Shown one piece after another: positions 1-10,100 of a stretch of DNA of 64,000 bases. Numbering within the stretch: position 1 is the stretch's first letter; each line of letters starts with the position of its first letter. A model generated the notes under the pieces. That model worked only from the letters and a program-made list of their open reading frames with translations. It searched no databases and was not told the origin of the DNA. The position numbers and the translations under genes are program-made. The DNA is from DASRHT01 sp035293765 (lineage in GTDB: Bacteria > Chloroflexota > Ktedonobacteria > Ktedonobacterales > Ktedonobacteraceae), in NCBI GenBank assembly GCA_035293765.1, contig DATGMF010000086.1, positions 1 to 64,000 of the forward strand, read 5' to 3'.

Positions 1-72
1 CTGACGAGATCGGGCTAACTGTACCGCTTCCACCTTAAATTCTTTCGTAAAGGTACGCTGCTCCTTTTGCAT
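1..72 (-). CDS. IS3-type transposase OrfA, N-terminal fragment cut by window edge
   Basis: Read on the minus strand from an ATG at 72, the first 24 codons give MQKEQRTFTKEFKVEAVQLA followed by RSRQ. This is the usual opening of IS3/IS911-family OrfA helix-turn-helix proteins, which recognise the element ends. A purine-rich stretch (gggaaaggg) precedes the ATG. The gene runs off the left edge, so its completeness and the partner OrfB cannot be judged. The family call rests on the N-terminal motif alone. Confidence 0.7.
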   Translation of the reverse strand, partial: MQKEQRTFTKEFKVEAVQLARSRQ

Positions 73-141
73 GATCTTTTCCCTTTCCCTAGAGGGCCAC
101 TCGTTCCAGTTTACCCTCCACGTTTTTCTGGGTCAAGACCA
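1..141 (-). mobile_element. Right-hand end of an insertion sequence (IS3-like), partial
   Basis: The transposase fragment is followed outward by about 70 non-coding bases ending near 141. Read inward on the minus strand from there, the sequence begins TGGTCTTGACCCAG, which resembles the TG-initiated ends of IS3-family elements. The other end lies outside the window, so the inverted repeat and target duplication cannot be checked. Immediately outside is a decayed DksA-like gene that may have been broken by this insertion. Confidence 0.45.
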
Positions 142-189
142 TTTTTTACATCCCCTTTCGGAAAACTGAAAAGCCCTGACGGATTTCTT

Positions 190-369
190 TGTGACTAGCT
201 GTAGCTAATCGAGGAAGGTATTTATGGCACCTGTGTGGATTGCGGGCAACCCATCCCAGAAAAGCGCCTGGAAGCAATCCCCTGGGCTGCACGATGCATT
301 AAGGACGAGGAAAAACTGGAACGCAGAAATCTCAGCCGGGAAGAATTGTATAACACCGATACGCGCTGA
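190..369 (+). pseudogene. DksA/TraR-type C4 zinc-finger protein, degraded C-terminal remnant
   Basis: In the frame ending at the TGA at 367-369 the sequence reads IEEGIYGTCVDCGQPIPEKR, then LEAIPWAARCIKDEEKLERR. This is the C-terminal zinc finger of the DksA/TraR family, whose full proteins bind RNA polymerase in the secondary channel. The coiled-coil N-terminal half is missing. An in-frame TAG sits at 202-204, and removing one A near 207 extends the homology upstream (LAVA-IEEG). Only three of the four zinc cysteines remain, because the last position is Asp (RCIKD). Truncation next to an IS end, a frameshift and the lost ligand all indicate a dead gene. Confidence 0.65.
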
Positions 370-446
370 AGACCACATAGATGAGCGGCAAGCGGATCTT
401 CCTACATCCTGTGCGATACGGTGAAACGCTTTTCAACTGACGCCAG

Positions 447-522
447 ATCGGGTACAATGTACCCGATGCACAGAAACAAACGTCCTCTGCCGCTCATTCT
501 GTTATGCTGATAGCATAACAGA
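447..522. promoter_or_regulatory. Two short dyads upstream of lspA
   Basis: Two perfect inverted repeats lie in the 424-565 gap. One has 8-bp arms at 447-454 and 460-467 with a 5-base loop; the second has 10-bp arms at 498-507 and 513-522 with a 5-base loop. Neither is followed by a T-run, so they look more like operators or mRNA 5' structures than intrinsic terminators. A TACAAT at 453-458 inside the first dyad could be a -10 element, but no convincing -35 accompanies it. Confidence 0.4.
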
Positions 523-565
523 GAGTGCCTATTGTATTCTAGAGAAAAGAAGGAAGATAGCCATC

Positions 566-1162
566 GTGACATTCAGGCGAGCGCGTATATATGATGCAGT
601 AGCATTGCTTACCGTTATTCTTATCATCATCCTCGATCAATGGACGAAATCTCTGGTAGTCGAGCACCTGAGCCCGCCGGAGAGCAAACCGCCCATTCCG
701 CTGCTTGGCCCTTACCTGGTCATCGAATATATTCAGAACCGCGGCGCTGCCTTTGGTCTCTTTTCCGATAATATATTTCTGGCCGTCCTGATTGCGGCGG
801 CAATTGGCGTCGTCGCGTACCTGTATCTGCGCATGCTCAATTCAGGGCCACTGGTGTATAAACTCGTTTTTGGTCTGATCATCGGCGGAGCTATAGGAAA
901 CCTGATCGATAGAGCGCATAACGCCGGCTACGTGGTCGATTTCATCGCTTTCCGCATCCCTGAGATCGGCTTCCGCTTCGCCATCTTTAATGTGGCTGAT
1001 GCCTGCATCTCCGTGGGCGTATTTCTCCTCTTTGTCCTGGTGCTTTTCAGCGGCTTGCGCCAGAAAGAGGAGAGCGGCAAAGAACGTGAGACAGCGGGAT
1101 CATCCACACCATCTTCAAAGAGCGGAACAATCCGCCCCACGGAGCAAGATGCATCACTCTAA
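566..1162 (+). CDS. lspA: Lipoprotein signal peptidase (signal peptidase II)
   Basis: This 198-residue inner-membrane aspartyl protease cleaves signal peptides of prolipoproteins after lipidation. The family motifs are present in order: DQWTK near residue 24, NRGAAFG near 58, GNLIDR with catalytic Asp115, and FNVADACISVG with catalytic Asp145. Four hydrophobic segments fit the family topology. The hydrophilic tail after about residue 165 (Glu/Lys/Ser-rich) is longer than usual. The start is a GTG preceded by AGGAAG. The stop overlaps the start of the next gene by 14 bases, so the two are probably translationally coupled, the common lspA-rluD arrangement. Confidence 0.95.
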   Translation: MTFRRARIYDAVALLTVILIIILDQWTKSLVVEHLSPPESKPPIPLLGPYLVIEYIQNRGAAFGLFSDNIFLAVLIAAAIGVVAYLYLRMLNSGPLVYKLVFGLIIGGAIGNLIDRAHNAGYVVDFIAFRIPEIGFRFAIFNVADACISVGVFLLFVLVLFSGLRQKEESGKERETAGSSTPSSKSGTIRPTEQDASL

Positions 1163-2102
1163 TGAACTCTCTTCCGAGGCAAAACACGCCTGGCACATCG
1201 GACCAGAGCAGGTCGGGATGCGGCTTGATCGCTTCCTGGTGTCTGTGCTGAACGCTGTCTCGCGCACAGCAGGACAGCAACTTATCGCCGAAGGAGCTGT
1301 GCTTGTCAATGGCCGCTCGGCGAAAGCGGGCTATCTCCTCAGGCTCAACGATGAAGTTCGATTGCTACGGACAGGGCCAGCAACGATCTCTCAAGATGTC
1401 AAGCCACAGCAACTACCGCTGCATATCGTGTACGAGGATGACGATCTGCTGGTAATAGACAAAGAGCCCGGGATGGTCGTGCATCCCGCAGCCGGGCATC
1501 ACGATGATACGTTGGTCAATGCCTTGCTGGCACGCTACCCGGAACTGCGCGAGTTCGATGGAGAGATGCGGCCTGGAATCGTGCATCGCCTGGATAAAGA
1601 TACGTCGGGGCTGCTCATTGTGGCAAAAAACTTACGTACACAGGCGGCGATGATCGAACAGATGCAGCGTCATCAGGTGGAGAAACGTTATCTGGCCCTG
1701 GTCGAGGGGCTCGTTGCGCTCGATCAGGGAAGTATCGATGCTCCTATTGGCCGCGATCCGCGCCACCGCCAGCAAATGACGATCACGGCACAGGAGGGGC
1801 GAGCGGCACGCACGCACTTTCGCGTCCAACACCGTTACGCTCATCATACGCTGCTGCTTTTGCAGTTGGAAACCGGGCGCACCCACCAGATTCGCGTTCA
1901 TCTCAAGGCTATAGGACACCCCGTCGTCGGCGATCCGGTCTATGGCAGTCGCCATTCGCGGCTCCAATTGCCCTTACAGCGACAGTTTTTACATGCGTAC
2001 CATCTCAAATTTACGCATCCCAGCACAGGCAAAGCCCTCGCATTTACAGCCCCTCTTCCTGCTGATCTGCAAAAAATTTTGGCGCGGGAAAATATCCTAT
2101 AG
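1149..2102 (+). CDS. rluD: RluD-family 23S rRNA pseudouridine synthase
   Basis: This 317-residue enzyme isomerises uridine to pseudouridine in large-subunit rRNA or a related RNA. An N-terminal S4 RNA-binding domain (about residues 17-75, beginning MRLDRFL) precedes the RsuA/RluA catalytic domain. The signature HRLDKDTSGLL carries the catalytic Asp149, and ETGRTHQIRVHL and GHPVVGDPVYG follow as expected. An ATG at 1149 inside the end of lspA is preferred to the longer in-frame opening at 990, which would read through lspA. Length and domain order are normal for RluC/RluD proteins; the exact target uridines cannot be told. Confidence 0.92.
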   Translation: MHHSNELSSEAKHAWHIGPEQVGMRLDRFLVSVLNAVSRTAGQQLIAEGAVLVNGRSAKAGYLLRLNDEVRLLRTGPATISQDVKPQQLPLHIVYEDDDLLVIDKEPGMVVHPAAGHHDDTLVNALLARYPELREFDGEMRPGIVHRLDKDTSGLLIVAKNLRTQAAMIEQMQRHQVEKRYLALVEGLVALDQGSIDAPIGRDPRHRQQMTITAQEGRAARTHFRVQHRYAHHTLLLLQLETGRTHQIRVHLKAIGHPVVGDPVYGSRHSRLQLPLQRQFLHAYHLKFTHPSTGKALAFTAPLPADLQKILARENIL

Positions 2103-2152
2103 ACACATAGCATCTCCGACACCCTCATGGTATACTAAGATCAAGCTCAAAG

Positions 2153-2173
2153 TGAGAGGATGATCTCCTCTCA
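2153..2173. terminator. Hairpin downstream of rluD
   Basis: An 8-bp perfect inverted repeat (TGAGAGGA / TCCTCTCA) with a 5-base loop lies 50 bases after the rluD stop. It is followed by AAAAAGG rather than a T-run, so it is a weak terminator at best. The rest of 2103-2462 has a TATACT at 2339-2344 that could serve the next gene, but no matching -35 was found. Confidence 0.35.
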
Positions 2174-2462
2174 AAAAGGCGTTTTCGTAGCACTTCGACC
2201 CTAGCCACGACTCACAAGGACCTGTAGCAACTATCCTGACGTTAAGACAACCAGATTAGTATTTTGCCTGTTTCATTGTTTTCCATACTCCCTTTATTTT
2301 TGCGTTCCTGGATATAGAAAAAATGTTCTAATCTGTGGTATACTAGGTGAGATATCTGCAACAATGCCTCCGACTGAAAGGAGCTATTTCTTCTTCGCCG
2401 GACGTACACCGGCATCGTCCAGAGGAAAAAAGCTTGAGTCCACGAGGAGAGGAGAGACCGCC

Positions 2463-3242
2463 ATGCCAGTACTGGAAGCAACTGATCGTATAGCGCCAAA
2501 AAGCATTTTGCGCCATCGCCCGATTGGTGATAGCGCTCCCACGGGGAAGAGGGGAGAAACCGCAGCCGGAACTCAACCCGTCGCGCAACGGGCATCGCGC
2601 CCGCGTCTGCCGGATGTAGCCGATGAAATCGCGGAATGGCAGCGTGTCACTACCGGTTCTGTCGCCAGGCAGACGCAACCCGGAGGGAAACGGCCAGTCC
2701 GTGCTGCCAAAGCGCCAAAAACACTGCCGCGCCCGCTCCGTCCTAAAATCTCTTTGACAAAGCAGGCATGGCCGCAGGCCCATCCTTTGCTCTATCTTGG
2801 CCTCGGTATGCTGGCTATGATGACGTTATGGGTAACCTTGAGCGCAGCGTTTGGCTGGTTTGGTACCATGCTAGATGATATGCGCTATGGGCGTCCAAGA
2901 ACATTTCAGACCGATGCCTGGGTGGGGCATAACGAACAATCTGGTATCCCCAGCCATTTTATTGCTATCAATCTCAATCGCCATATTGAAGTCATCGAAA
3001 TATCTGGCGGCGATGCTGCCCATACCCATATCTATGTTGGTCCGCAATTATATGGTCCCGATGATGCTCTCGTGCCGGTCACCCTGAGCTTTGTGGATGT
3101 TAATCATGACCACCTGCCGGATATGATTATCAACGTTCAGGGGTCGCGCATTGTGTTTATCAACGACCAGGGGGGATTTCGTCCGCTGCAGCCCTCGGAG
3201 CGCCCTCAGGTGTTGCAATTTCTGCAACACCTGAGGCCATAG
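2463..3242 (+). CDS. Membrane-anchored protein of unknown function with VCBS-like end
   Basis: Family not recognised. The protein of 259 residues has a basic, Pro/Arg-rich cytoplasmic N-terminus of about 105 residues, one strong membrane segment (LGMLAMMTLWVTLSAAFGWF, near residues 114-135) and an extracytoplasmic C-terminal domain. That domain contains DVNHDHLPDMIINV, the Asp-rich turn of FG-GAP/VCBS-like beta-propeller repeats that often bind calcium, in a single copy. The ATG at 2463 is chosen because GAGGAGAGGAGAG precedes it; an upstream in-frame ATG at 2364 lacks such a site. It converges on the HU gene. A role in surface display or signalling would be speculation. Confidence 0.7.
   Translation: MPVLEATDRIAPKSILRHRPIGDSAPTGKRGETAAGTQPVAQRASRPRLPDVADEIAEWQRVTTGSVARQTQPGGKRPVRAAKAPKTLPRPLRPKISLTKQAWPQAHPLLYLGLGMLAMMTLWVTLSAAFGWFGTMLDDMRYGRPRTFQTDAWVGHNEQSGIPSHFIAINLNRHIEVIEISGGDAAHTHIYVGPQLYGPDDALVPVTLSFVDVNHDHLPDMIINVQGSRIVFINDQGGFRPLQPSERPQVLQFLQHLRP
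3204..3236. terminator. 14-bp hairpin overlapping a gene end, between convergent genes
   Basis: A perfect 14-bp inverted repeat (3204-3217 and 3223-3236, 5-base loop) lies in the last codons of the upstream gene, 40 bases from the end of the convergent HU gene. Its place suggests a shared bidirectional transcription stop, but neither side has a T-run. Confidence 0.5.
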
Positions 3243-3274
3243 GACCAATGCAACAGTTAAAAAGAGGGGGGAGG

Positions 3275-3673
3275 CTATACGTTTTTCGATCCGTTATGTC
3301 GGCTCTGCTTCGTCTCTGCAGCTTTTTTCGTATTCACCAGTTTGTTGTTATTGATCGCATCCGGGCCAAGCGCGGCTTGAGAGAGCACGGCTCCCACCGA
3401 GAAACCAACACGCTTTCTCGCCGGAATGGTAATTTGATTGCCGCCACGAATGGATTTCACTCTTCGTGGCGCGACCTCGCGCAAATTCCAGGTACCAAAA
3501 CCCATCAAGCGAACCTCGTGCCCCTGAGCCACACCTTCGCGCACGACCTCCGTGAAGGCATCAATCACCTTGCTGGTCTCCTTCAGGTTCAGGCCCGCAC
3601 GAGCGGCAACCTGGTGAATGAGCTCGTCTTTTCCGACAACAATGTGCTGCTTATCGGTCGAACTGGTCTTCAT
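3275..3673 (-). CDS. HU/IHF-family nucleoid protein with basic tail
   Basis: This is a histone-like DNA-bending protein. The HU fold spans about residues 12-104: GKDELIHQVAARAGL opens the dimer helices, RLMGFGTWNLREVAPR is the beta-saddle, and GGNQITIPARKRVGFSVGA leads to the C-terminal helix. At 132 residues it is longer than the typical 90. An 11-residue N-terminal extension and a 28-residue Lys/Asn-rich tail (NNNKLVNTKKAAETKQSRHN) would add non-specific DNA contact. GAGGAG stands before the ATG at 3673. It appears monocistronic and converges with the preceding membrane protein gene. Confidence 0.9.
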   Translation of the reverse strand: MKTSSTDKQHIVVGKDELIHQVAARAGLNLKETSKVIDAFTEVVREGVAQGHEVRLMGFGTWNLREVAPRRVKSIRGGNQITIPARKRVGFSVGAVLSQAALGPDAINNNKLVNTKKAAETKQSRHNGSKNV

Positions 3674-4150
3674 AATAGTGTCTTACTCCTCAACATGTAA
3701 ATTAATGGAATATCGGGACAAAAGCCCCTCTGCCTCATAAATATCAACACACATCCTGAAAGCACATGAGTCTGTTTCGCACTGGCACAAGATCTGGCAA
3801 GACCTCTGCAGAGCGCGAAGTCGAAGCACACGTCTGTGTGTGCAGCCGTCCTGGCTTCTGGGATCTCCTGCATCTGCACGTTACAGTAAGTGTTTCCATC
3901 CACTTCCACTATACAGAGCCCCACCAAACAGTCGCGAAAAAAAGTGCGTTTTCTTGAGGAGCGTGCCACATGTTTGTTGTAATGATCAACTTTCCGTTGT
4001 ACAAGGCATCTGGGCTCTCCCATTATCCTTCGCTTCGTGCAATCGCGAACGGGGGCTCCCTGGGCGAAAACTCGGACCTCGCGTTTTGCCGCTTTAGCTG
4101 CTTAGCAGGGAGTTCGCCAACGGTATCGCACTCACGTTAACAAAGTAGTG
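3674..4150. other. Intergenic stretch between HU and NRPS genes
   Basis: About 480 bases separate the HU start from the NRPS stop. Several short open frames exist on both strands, but none has a convincing ribosome site or recognisable protein pattern. The HU promoter must lie here, though no clear -35/-10 pair was found. No strong terminator follows the NRPS. Confidence 0.5.
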
Positions 4151-7100
4151 CTAACGAGGAGTGTCCAATTTTTGCCCACGGCGTCTCATCTGCCTCCTGT
4201 ATGAGTTACGCATTTCGATGCGATGATTTATATCTGACATGTTATTCTGATCACTTATGTCAGATGCTCTTTGCATTGCTTGATCGCGTGTGTATCTCAC
4301 ATAATCCGCCTGGTCTTTGATGGTAGCATATTGAAAGAGGCTGGTCAGGCTAATAGGCTGGTTGAAAGCGCTCTGGAGGCGTGCCTGTAGACGCGTAAGC
4401 AAAAGCGAGTGGCCCCCCAGATCGAAAAAGTTGTCGTGGATGCCCACTCGCTCGCGCTTGAGCACGTCGCACCATAGCGCGGCTATCAGTTGTTCCAGGG
4501 AGGTTGTCGGCTGAATCACCTCGTTCTCTTGTATCGCTTCCTCATCTACCGGGGGAGGCAGAGCTCCCACATCCACTTTGGCGTTGGCGGTGATGGGCAA
4601 ACTGGCCATCTGTATCAGTATAGCTGGCACCATATACTCAGGCAACTGCTGGCGCAAGCGCTGACGCAACTGTCGCATCGTCACTTCCCTTTCCGCCTTC
4701 AGCACGACATATCCCACCAGACCCTGTCCTCCCGCCACATCATTGCGTATGATCACTGCGCATGTCTCCACCTCAGATTCGGCGAGCAGACTTGCCTCGA
4801 TCTCGCCCAGTTCGATGCGATGGCCGCGCAATTTCACCTGCTGATCCAGCCTTCCCAGATACTCTAACTGACCATCTGCCCCCCAGCGGACCAGGTCGCC
4901 AGTGCGGTAGAGCCGCTCGCCCGGTTTGCAGGGATGGGGTATAAAACGCTCTGCAGTCTGGACTGGCCGCCCCAAATAGCCGCGTGCCAGACCGATGCCT
5001 CCCACCGCCAGCTCGCCGATCACACCTAGCGGCAGCGCTTCCCCGGCGGGATCGAGCACCAGCAGATCCAGATTCCCGATAGGGCGACCAATCGGCGGGC
5101 GCTTCCCATCGGCCAGGCAACGGGCGATGCTGGCGCAGACGGTGGTCTCAGTGGGGCCATAGGCGTTGAAGAAGGCTCGTCCCGGGCTCCAGCGGCTCAC
5201 TAGCTCCCCACTGCAAGCCTCGCCAGCGGTGATGATACACTCTAGATCAGGATAGGCGCCGATTGGTAGCGCGGCCAACGCGGAAGGCGAGAGCGTCATG
5301 GTGTTGATACGCTGCCGACAGAGCAGTTCTTGCAGAGCGGGACCAGGCAGGAGCTGCTCGCGGGGGGCCAGTACCAGCGTGCCGCCCTGCCCCAGGGCCA
5401 TAATCAGCTCCCAGACTGAGGCGTCGAAACTCAAGGAGGCGAACTGCAAGATCCGCTTCCCATGTTGACTACCAAAGCAAGCAACCTGAGCATCCAGCAG
5501 GCTGCTCACCCCACGATGGCTTACCATGACGCCTTTGGGGCGGCCAGTAGAGCCGGAGGTGTAGATCACATAGGCAAGCTGATCTGGATGGATCTGGCAA
5601 GCCAGCGGCTCGGGCTCCCGCCATGCACTGGGCAAAAAGTCAGCACCTACCGGCTGTCCAGTAGCATCCAGAATGAGCACCATCGCATCTGAGATGGGCA
5701 CTCGCTCGCGTAAGGCAGGCTGGGTGAGCAGCAACGCGATACCTGCGTCCTGGCACATGTATGCTAACCGTTCGCGGGGATAATGCACATCTAGAGGCAC
5801 ATAGGCGCCGCCTGCTTCCAGTACGGCTAGCAGCGCGATAATCGCGGTCAACGAGCGTTCGCAGTAGAGCCCCACCCGCACGTCGGGTCCCACCCCTCGG
5901 TGGCGCAACTGTCGGGCGAGGAGGCGAACATGTGCGACCAGCTCCCCATAGCTGCACGTCTGCTCCCCGTAGATCAACACCGTCTGCCCTGGCTGACGAG
6001 CGGCCTGCTGCCAGATCCTCTGCTGGAAGCCTCCCAGCGTGGATTGGGGAAGATGAGGACCCATTCCCATCTGGACTTGCTGAGCCCAGGCCGCTGGGGA
6101 GAGCAGGGGCAGGCGGGCGCAGAGGCTCTCGGGCGTCTGGCAACCGGCCTGCAAGAGCGTGAAGAAGCTCTCCTGCCAGCGTTGGATGGTCTGAGGCGTA
6201 AAGAGATCTGTATTGTAGTCCCATTGCAGGTGGAAGTCACCCTGGGGCGTCTCGATGATGTCAAGCATGAGATCCTGCTTGACGGCGACCACTGGCCATA
6301 CCAAGCGCTCCATCTGTAGGGGTCCCCAATCGGGCTGAGCGCCCCGTTGGGACCAGAAGCCAAAGCCGACCTGGAACAGGGGCGTGTGGCTGAGACTGCG
6401 AGCAGGCTGCATCAGCTCCACCAGGCGATCAAAGGGGACATCCTGGTAGGCGCTGATTTCCAGAAGTGTCTCACGGACCTGCTGGAGCAGGTGATGGAAA
6501 GCAGGGGCAGAGCGCAGATCGACGGGAACAAGTACTGTATTGACAAAGAACCCCAACATGTGCTCCAGCTCAAGCTGGCGGCGATTGGCGTTGGCGGTGC
6601 CCAGGACAACCCGTGATTGACCGCTCAAGCGAGACAGCAACAGAGCGAAAGCGGCGAGTAGGACCATGAAGAGGGTATTGTCCTTCCCTTGGGCTACCTG
6701 GCGTACCTGACGAGCCACGGGGTCGGGCAAGGTGCCACGTACGGTCGCGCCCCGGAACGTCTGGATGGGCGGACGGGGAAAATCGGTGGGCAACTCCAGG
6801 ATAGCAGGGAAGTCATGCAGCCGCTGCTGCCAGAAGTGTAGTTGAGGCTGGAGATACTCCTCGGTGAGCCAGCCGCGCTGCCAGAGGGTGTAGTCAGCAT
6901 AGTGCAGAGTGGGCACGGGAGGCAGATCCTCAGGGCGAGACAGGGCCAGGGCGCGGTAGCAGGCGGCGAGGTCTTGAATGAGTATCTGGTGAGACCAGCC
7001 ATCGAATATGAGGTGATGGATGGAAAGCAAGAGCACATGTTCATCAGAGGTCAGACGTAGCAGGTGAGCACGCATCAAGGGGACCTCGGAAAGGTCAAAG

Positions 7101-10100
7101 GGCCGCGAGCGTTCGGCTTGCGCCAGCAAAGCGAGCTGTCGCTGCTGAAGAGAAGGAGCAATCCCCTGAAAGTTGCAGACCGGCAGAGGCACAGAGCAAA
7201 CAGCAGCGATGCGCTGAAAAGGCTCTCCCTCCTCCTGTTGCAGGCTGGTGCGAAGGATCTCGTGATGCTTAACCAGCCATGATAGAGCTGCCTCAAGCCA
7301 GGCAACAACGAGAGGGCCGCGCAACCGGATGGTCAGCAGGATGTTATAGAAAGGATTATCGAGATCAAGCTGATAGAGGAACCAGAGCCGCTGCTGAGCC
7401 AGGGAGAGGGGCAGACGCTGCGGACGTAACTGCCGGATAAGCGCAGGAATAACCATAGGTGTCTCTTTCCCTTGCTGCTGCTCGATGTAGTGAGCAATTG
7501 ACTCAATGGTTGGCTCTTGAAAGAATAGGTGCAATGGAACCTCTGTTGCAAATTGCTTCTCGATCTGTGCGATGATGCGGATGGCAAGCAAAGAGTGGCC
7601 GCCCAGTTCAAAGAAATTCTCATGTATGTCCACATGCTGAAGATGCAGAATTTCCTGCCAGGTCTTAGAGAGCTGTGCTTCCAATGGAGTGAGAGACCTG
7701 GTAGCACTTCCTGCATCTTCTTCAGTTTGCTGCGGTTCCGGCAGGGCCCGACGGTCTATCTTGCCATTAGGCGTCAGAGGAAAGGCATCGAGAAGGATGA
7801 ACATGTGGGGCACCATATACGGGGGCACGCGCTCTTTGAGCCAGGAGCGTAATATGCTCCCCAAAGGACTTTCTTGGCGGTCCGGTTGACAAACGACATA
7901 GGCGACTAGGCGTTTATCGCCGGAGGCGTCTTCCCAGGCTGTAACCAGCGCCTCAGAGATGGCGGGATGCTGCATCAGATAGGTCTCAATCTCTCCTGTT
8001 TCGATGCGGAAGCCATGAATTTTGACCTGCTGGTCCAGTCGTCCAAGAAATTCGACGCGTCCATCAGGGAGGTAGCGTGCCAGGTCGCCAGTCCGATAGA
8101 GACGGTCGCCTGGTTCGGACGCGGTAAACCGTTGCTTGAAATTCCGGTCAACAACGCCACTCCCGTGTCCAGCTTCGCTCAGTTGATCGGCAATGAGGCT
8201 CCCTACGAACGGATGGGGAATAAAGCGTTCAGCAGTCTGCTCCGGCTGATTGAGGTAGCCGCGTGCGAGGGTACCGCCTCCTACGCAGACCTCGCCGGGT
8301 ACGCCGATGGGCACAGGTTGCCAGGCAGCGTCGAGCAGGTAGATAGTCCGGTTGGTCAGGGGACGCCCGATGGCTGGACGCGAGGTCAGATCAACGCAAC
8401 ACTCGGCGCTGGCGAAAACGCTGGACTCGGTCGGACCATAGGCATTAAAGAAGAGGCGACCGGGCGCCCAGCGTTTCACCACTTCAGCGCTACAAGCCTC
8501 ACCGCCTGCCAATATGCACTTCACTGTCGGCAATGCGGCATCCGGTAGCGTCATCAGCACAGAAGGGGCAGCGAGCACAACTGAAATCGCCTGGGTATCA
8601 AGCAATGCGACGAGTTTCGTTCCCTGCATCCTCATATCATCAGGCACGAGATGAAGCGTTCCGCCATGAGACAGCGCCAGCGTAATCTCCCAGATCGAGG
8701 CATCAAAGTTGAAGGATGCGAATTGCAGCACACGCTCGCCCGCTGTAATCAGAAAGTCGTGTGTATTGCTCACTGGTAAGCTACACATCCCTTGATGAGG
8801 GATCATCACCCCTTTGGGGGTGCCGGTCGAACCGGAGGTGTAGATAATATAGGCCAGATTCGCCCCCGTCACAGCACTGGTCGGAGGCTGCTGATAACGC
8901 GCATCATCGGCATACCAATCGTCGTCCAGGTAGTACAGCGAGATCGAGGAGCGCTGTAGCTGTTCAAGCAGGCCATGCTGGGTCAGGATGAGGCGAATAT
9001 CGGCATCCTGGATCATAAACGTGAGACGATCAGGAGGATAAGCGGGATCAAGCGGCACATAGGTCCCCCCGGCCTTCAGGATAGCCAGCAGGGCAATGAT
9101 GGCCTCTAGCGTGTGGTGGGAACACAGACCGACGTGCGTTTCGAGACCGACGCCAGCTGCTTGCAAACGATGTGCCAGCACATTTGAGCGGAGATCGAGT
9201 TCGTTATAGGTGAGGCATCGCTGCTCATAAACAAGCGCGATAGCATCTGGAGCAGCCTGCACCTGTTCTGCGAATAATTCGTGATAGCACCGCTCTTTTG
9301 CATATGGTACCTCTGTCTGATTCCATTGAAAACACATCTGCTGCATTTCAGTGGGGCTGAGAAGAGGGAACTCGGTAATCCTATGTGTCGCATGCCCACA
9401 GCAGTATTCCAGGATATGCTGATAATGTTGCACCATGCGTTCGATAGTGGCGGGGTGGAAAAGCTCGCAATTGTACTCGACCCTGATGTCGAGACTGGTT
9501 CCCTGCGGGACAATTTCAAAGATCAGGTCCATGCGTGCCGTCTTGCGCTCAACATCCAGCAGGCTCAGTTCCAGATCTCTCAATTGATAGCGTTCGGGGG
9601 TGAGATTTTGTAAGACGAACAGGCATTGGATCAGCGGTGATATGTTTGGCTCGCGATCAATATGGAGCTCATGAATGAGCAGATCTAATGGAATATTTTG
9701 ATGGGAAAATGCTTCCAGGGCTCGTGTACGAACCTGTTGTAACAGTTGTCGAAACTGCGGTTGACCGGAGAGGTCGGTGCGCAGGGCCAGGGTGTTTGCA
9801 AAGAAGCCAATCAAAGCTTCCAGATGGATATCGCTGCGATTCGCCGTCGTGGTGCCTACCACCATGTCATGCTGTCCACTGTAGCGGAAGAGGAGAACGT
9901 TAAAGGCGGCAAACATGGTCATGAAAAGGGTGACCCCTTCCTGGCGGCTAAATGTACGCAGATCCTCGCAGAGTTGCGTGTGCAGGGAGGAGCGATAGCT
10001 GGCCCCCTGGGAAGTTTGTACGGAGGGGCGAGGAAAATCCGTCGGCAGGTCCAGCACGTTCGAGTACCCTGAGAGTCGCGGCAGCCAGTAAGCAAGCTCA

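Noticed and set aside
990..1148. Longer start for the pseudouridine synthase frame
   Set aside because: It would read through lspA in another frame, with no ribosome site; the S4 domain begins well after the ATG at 1149.
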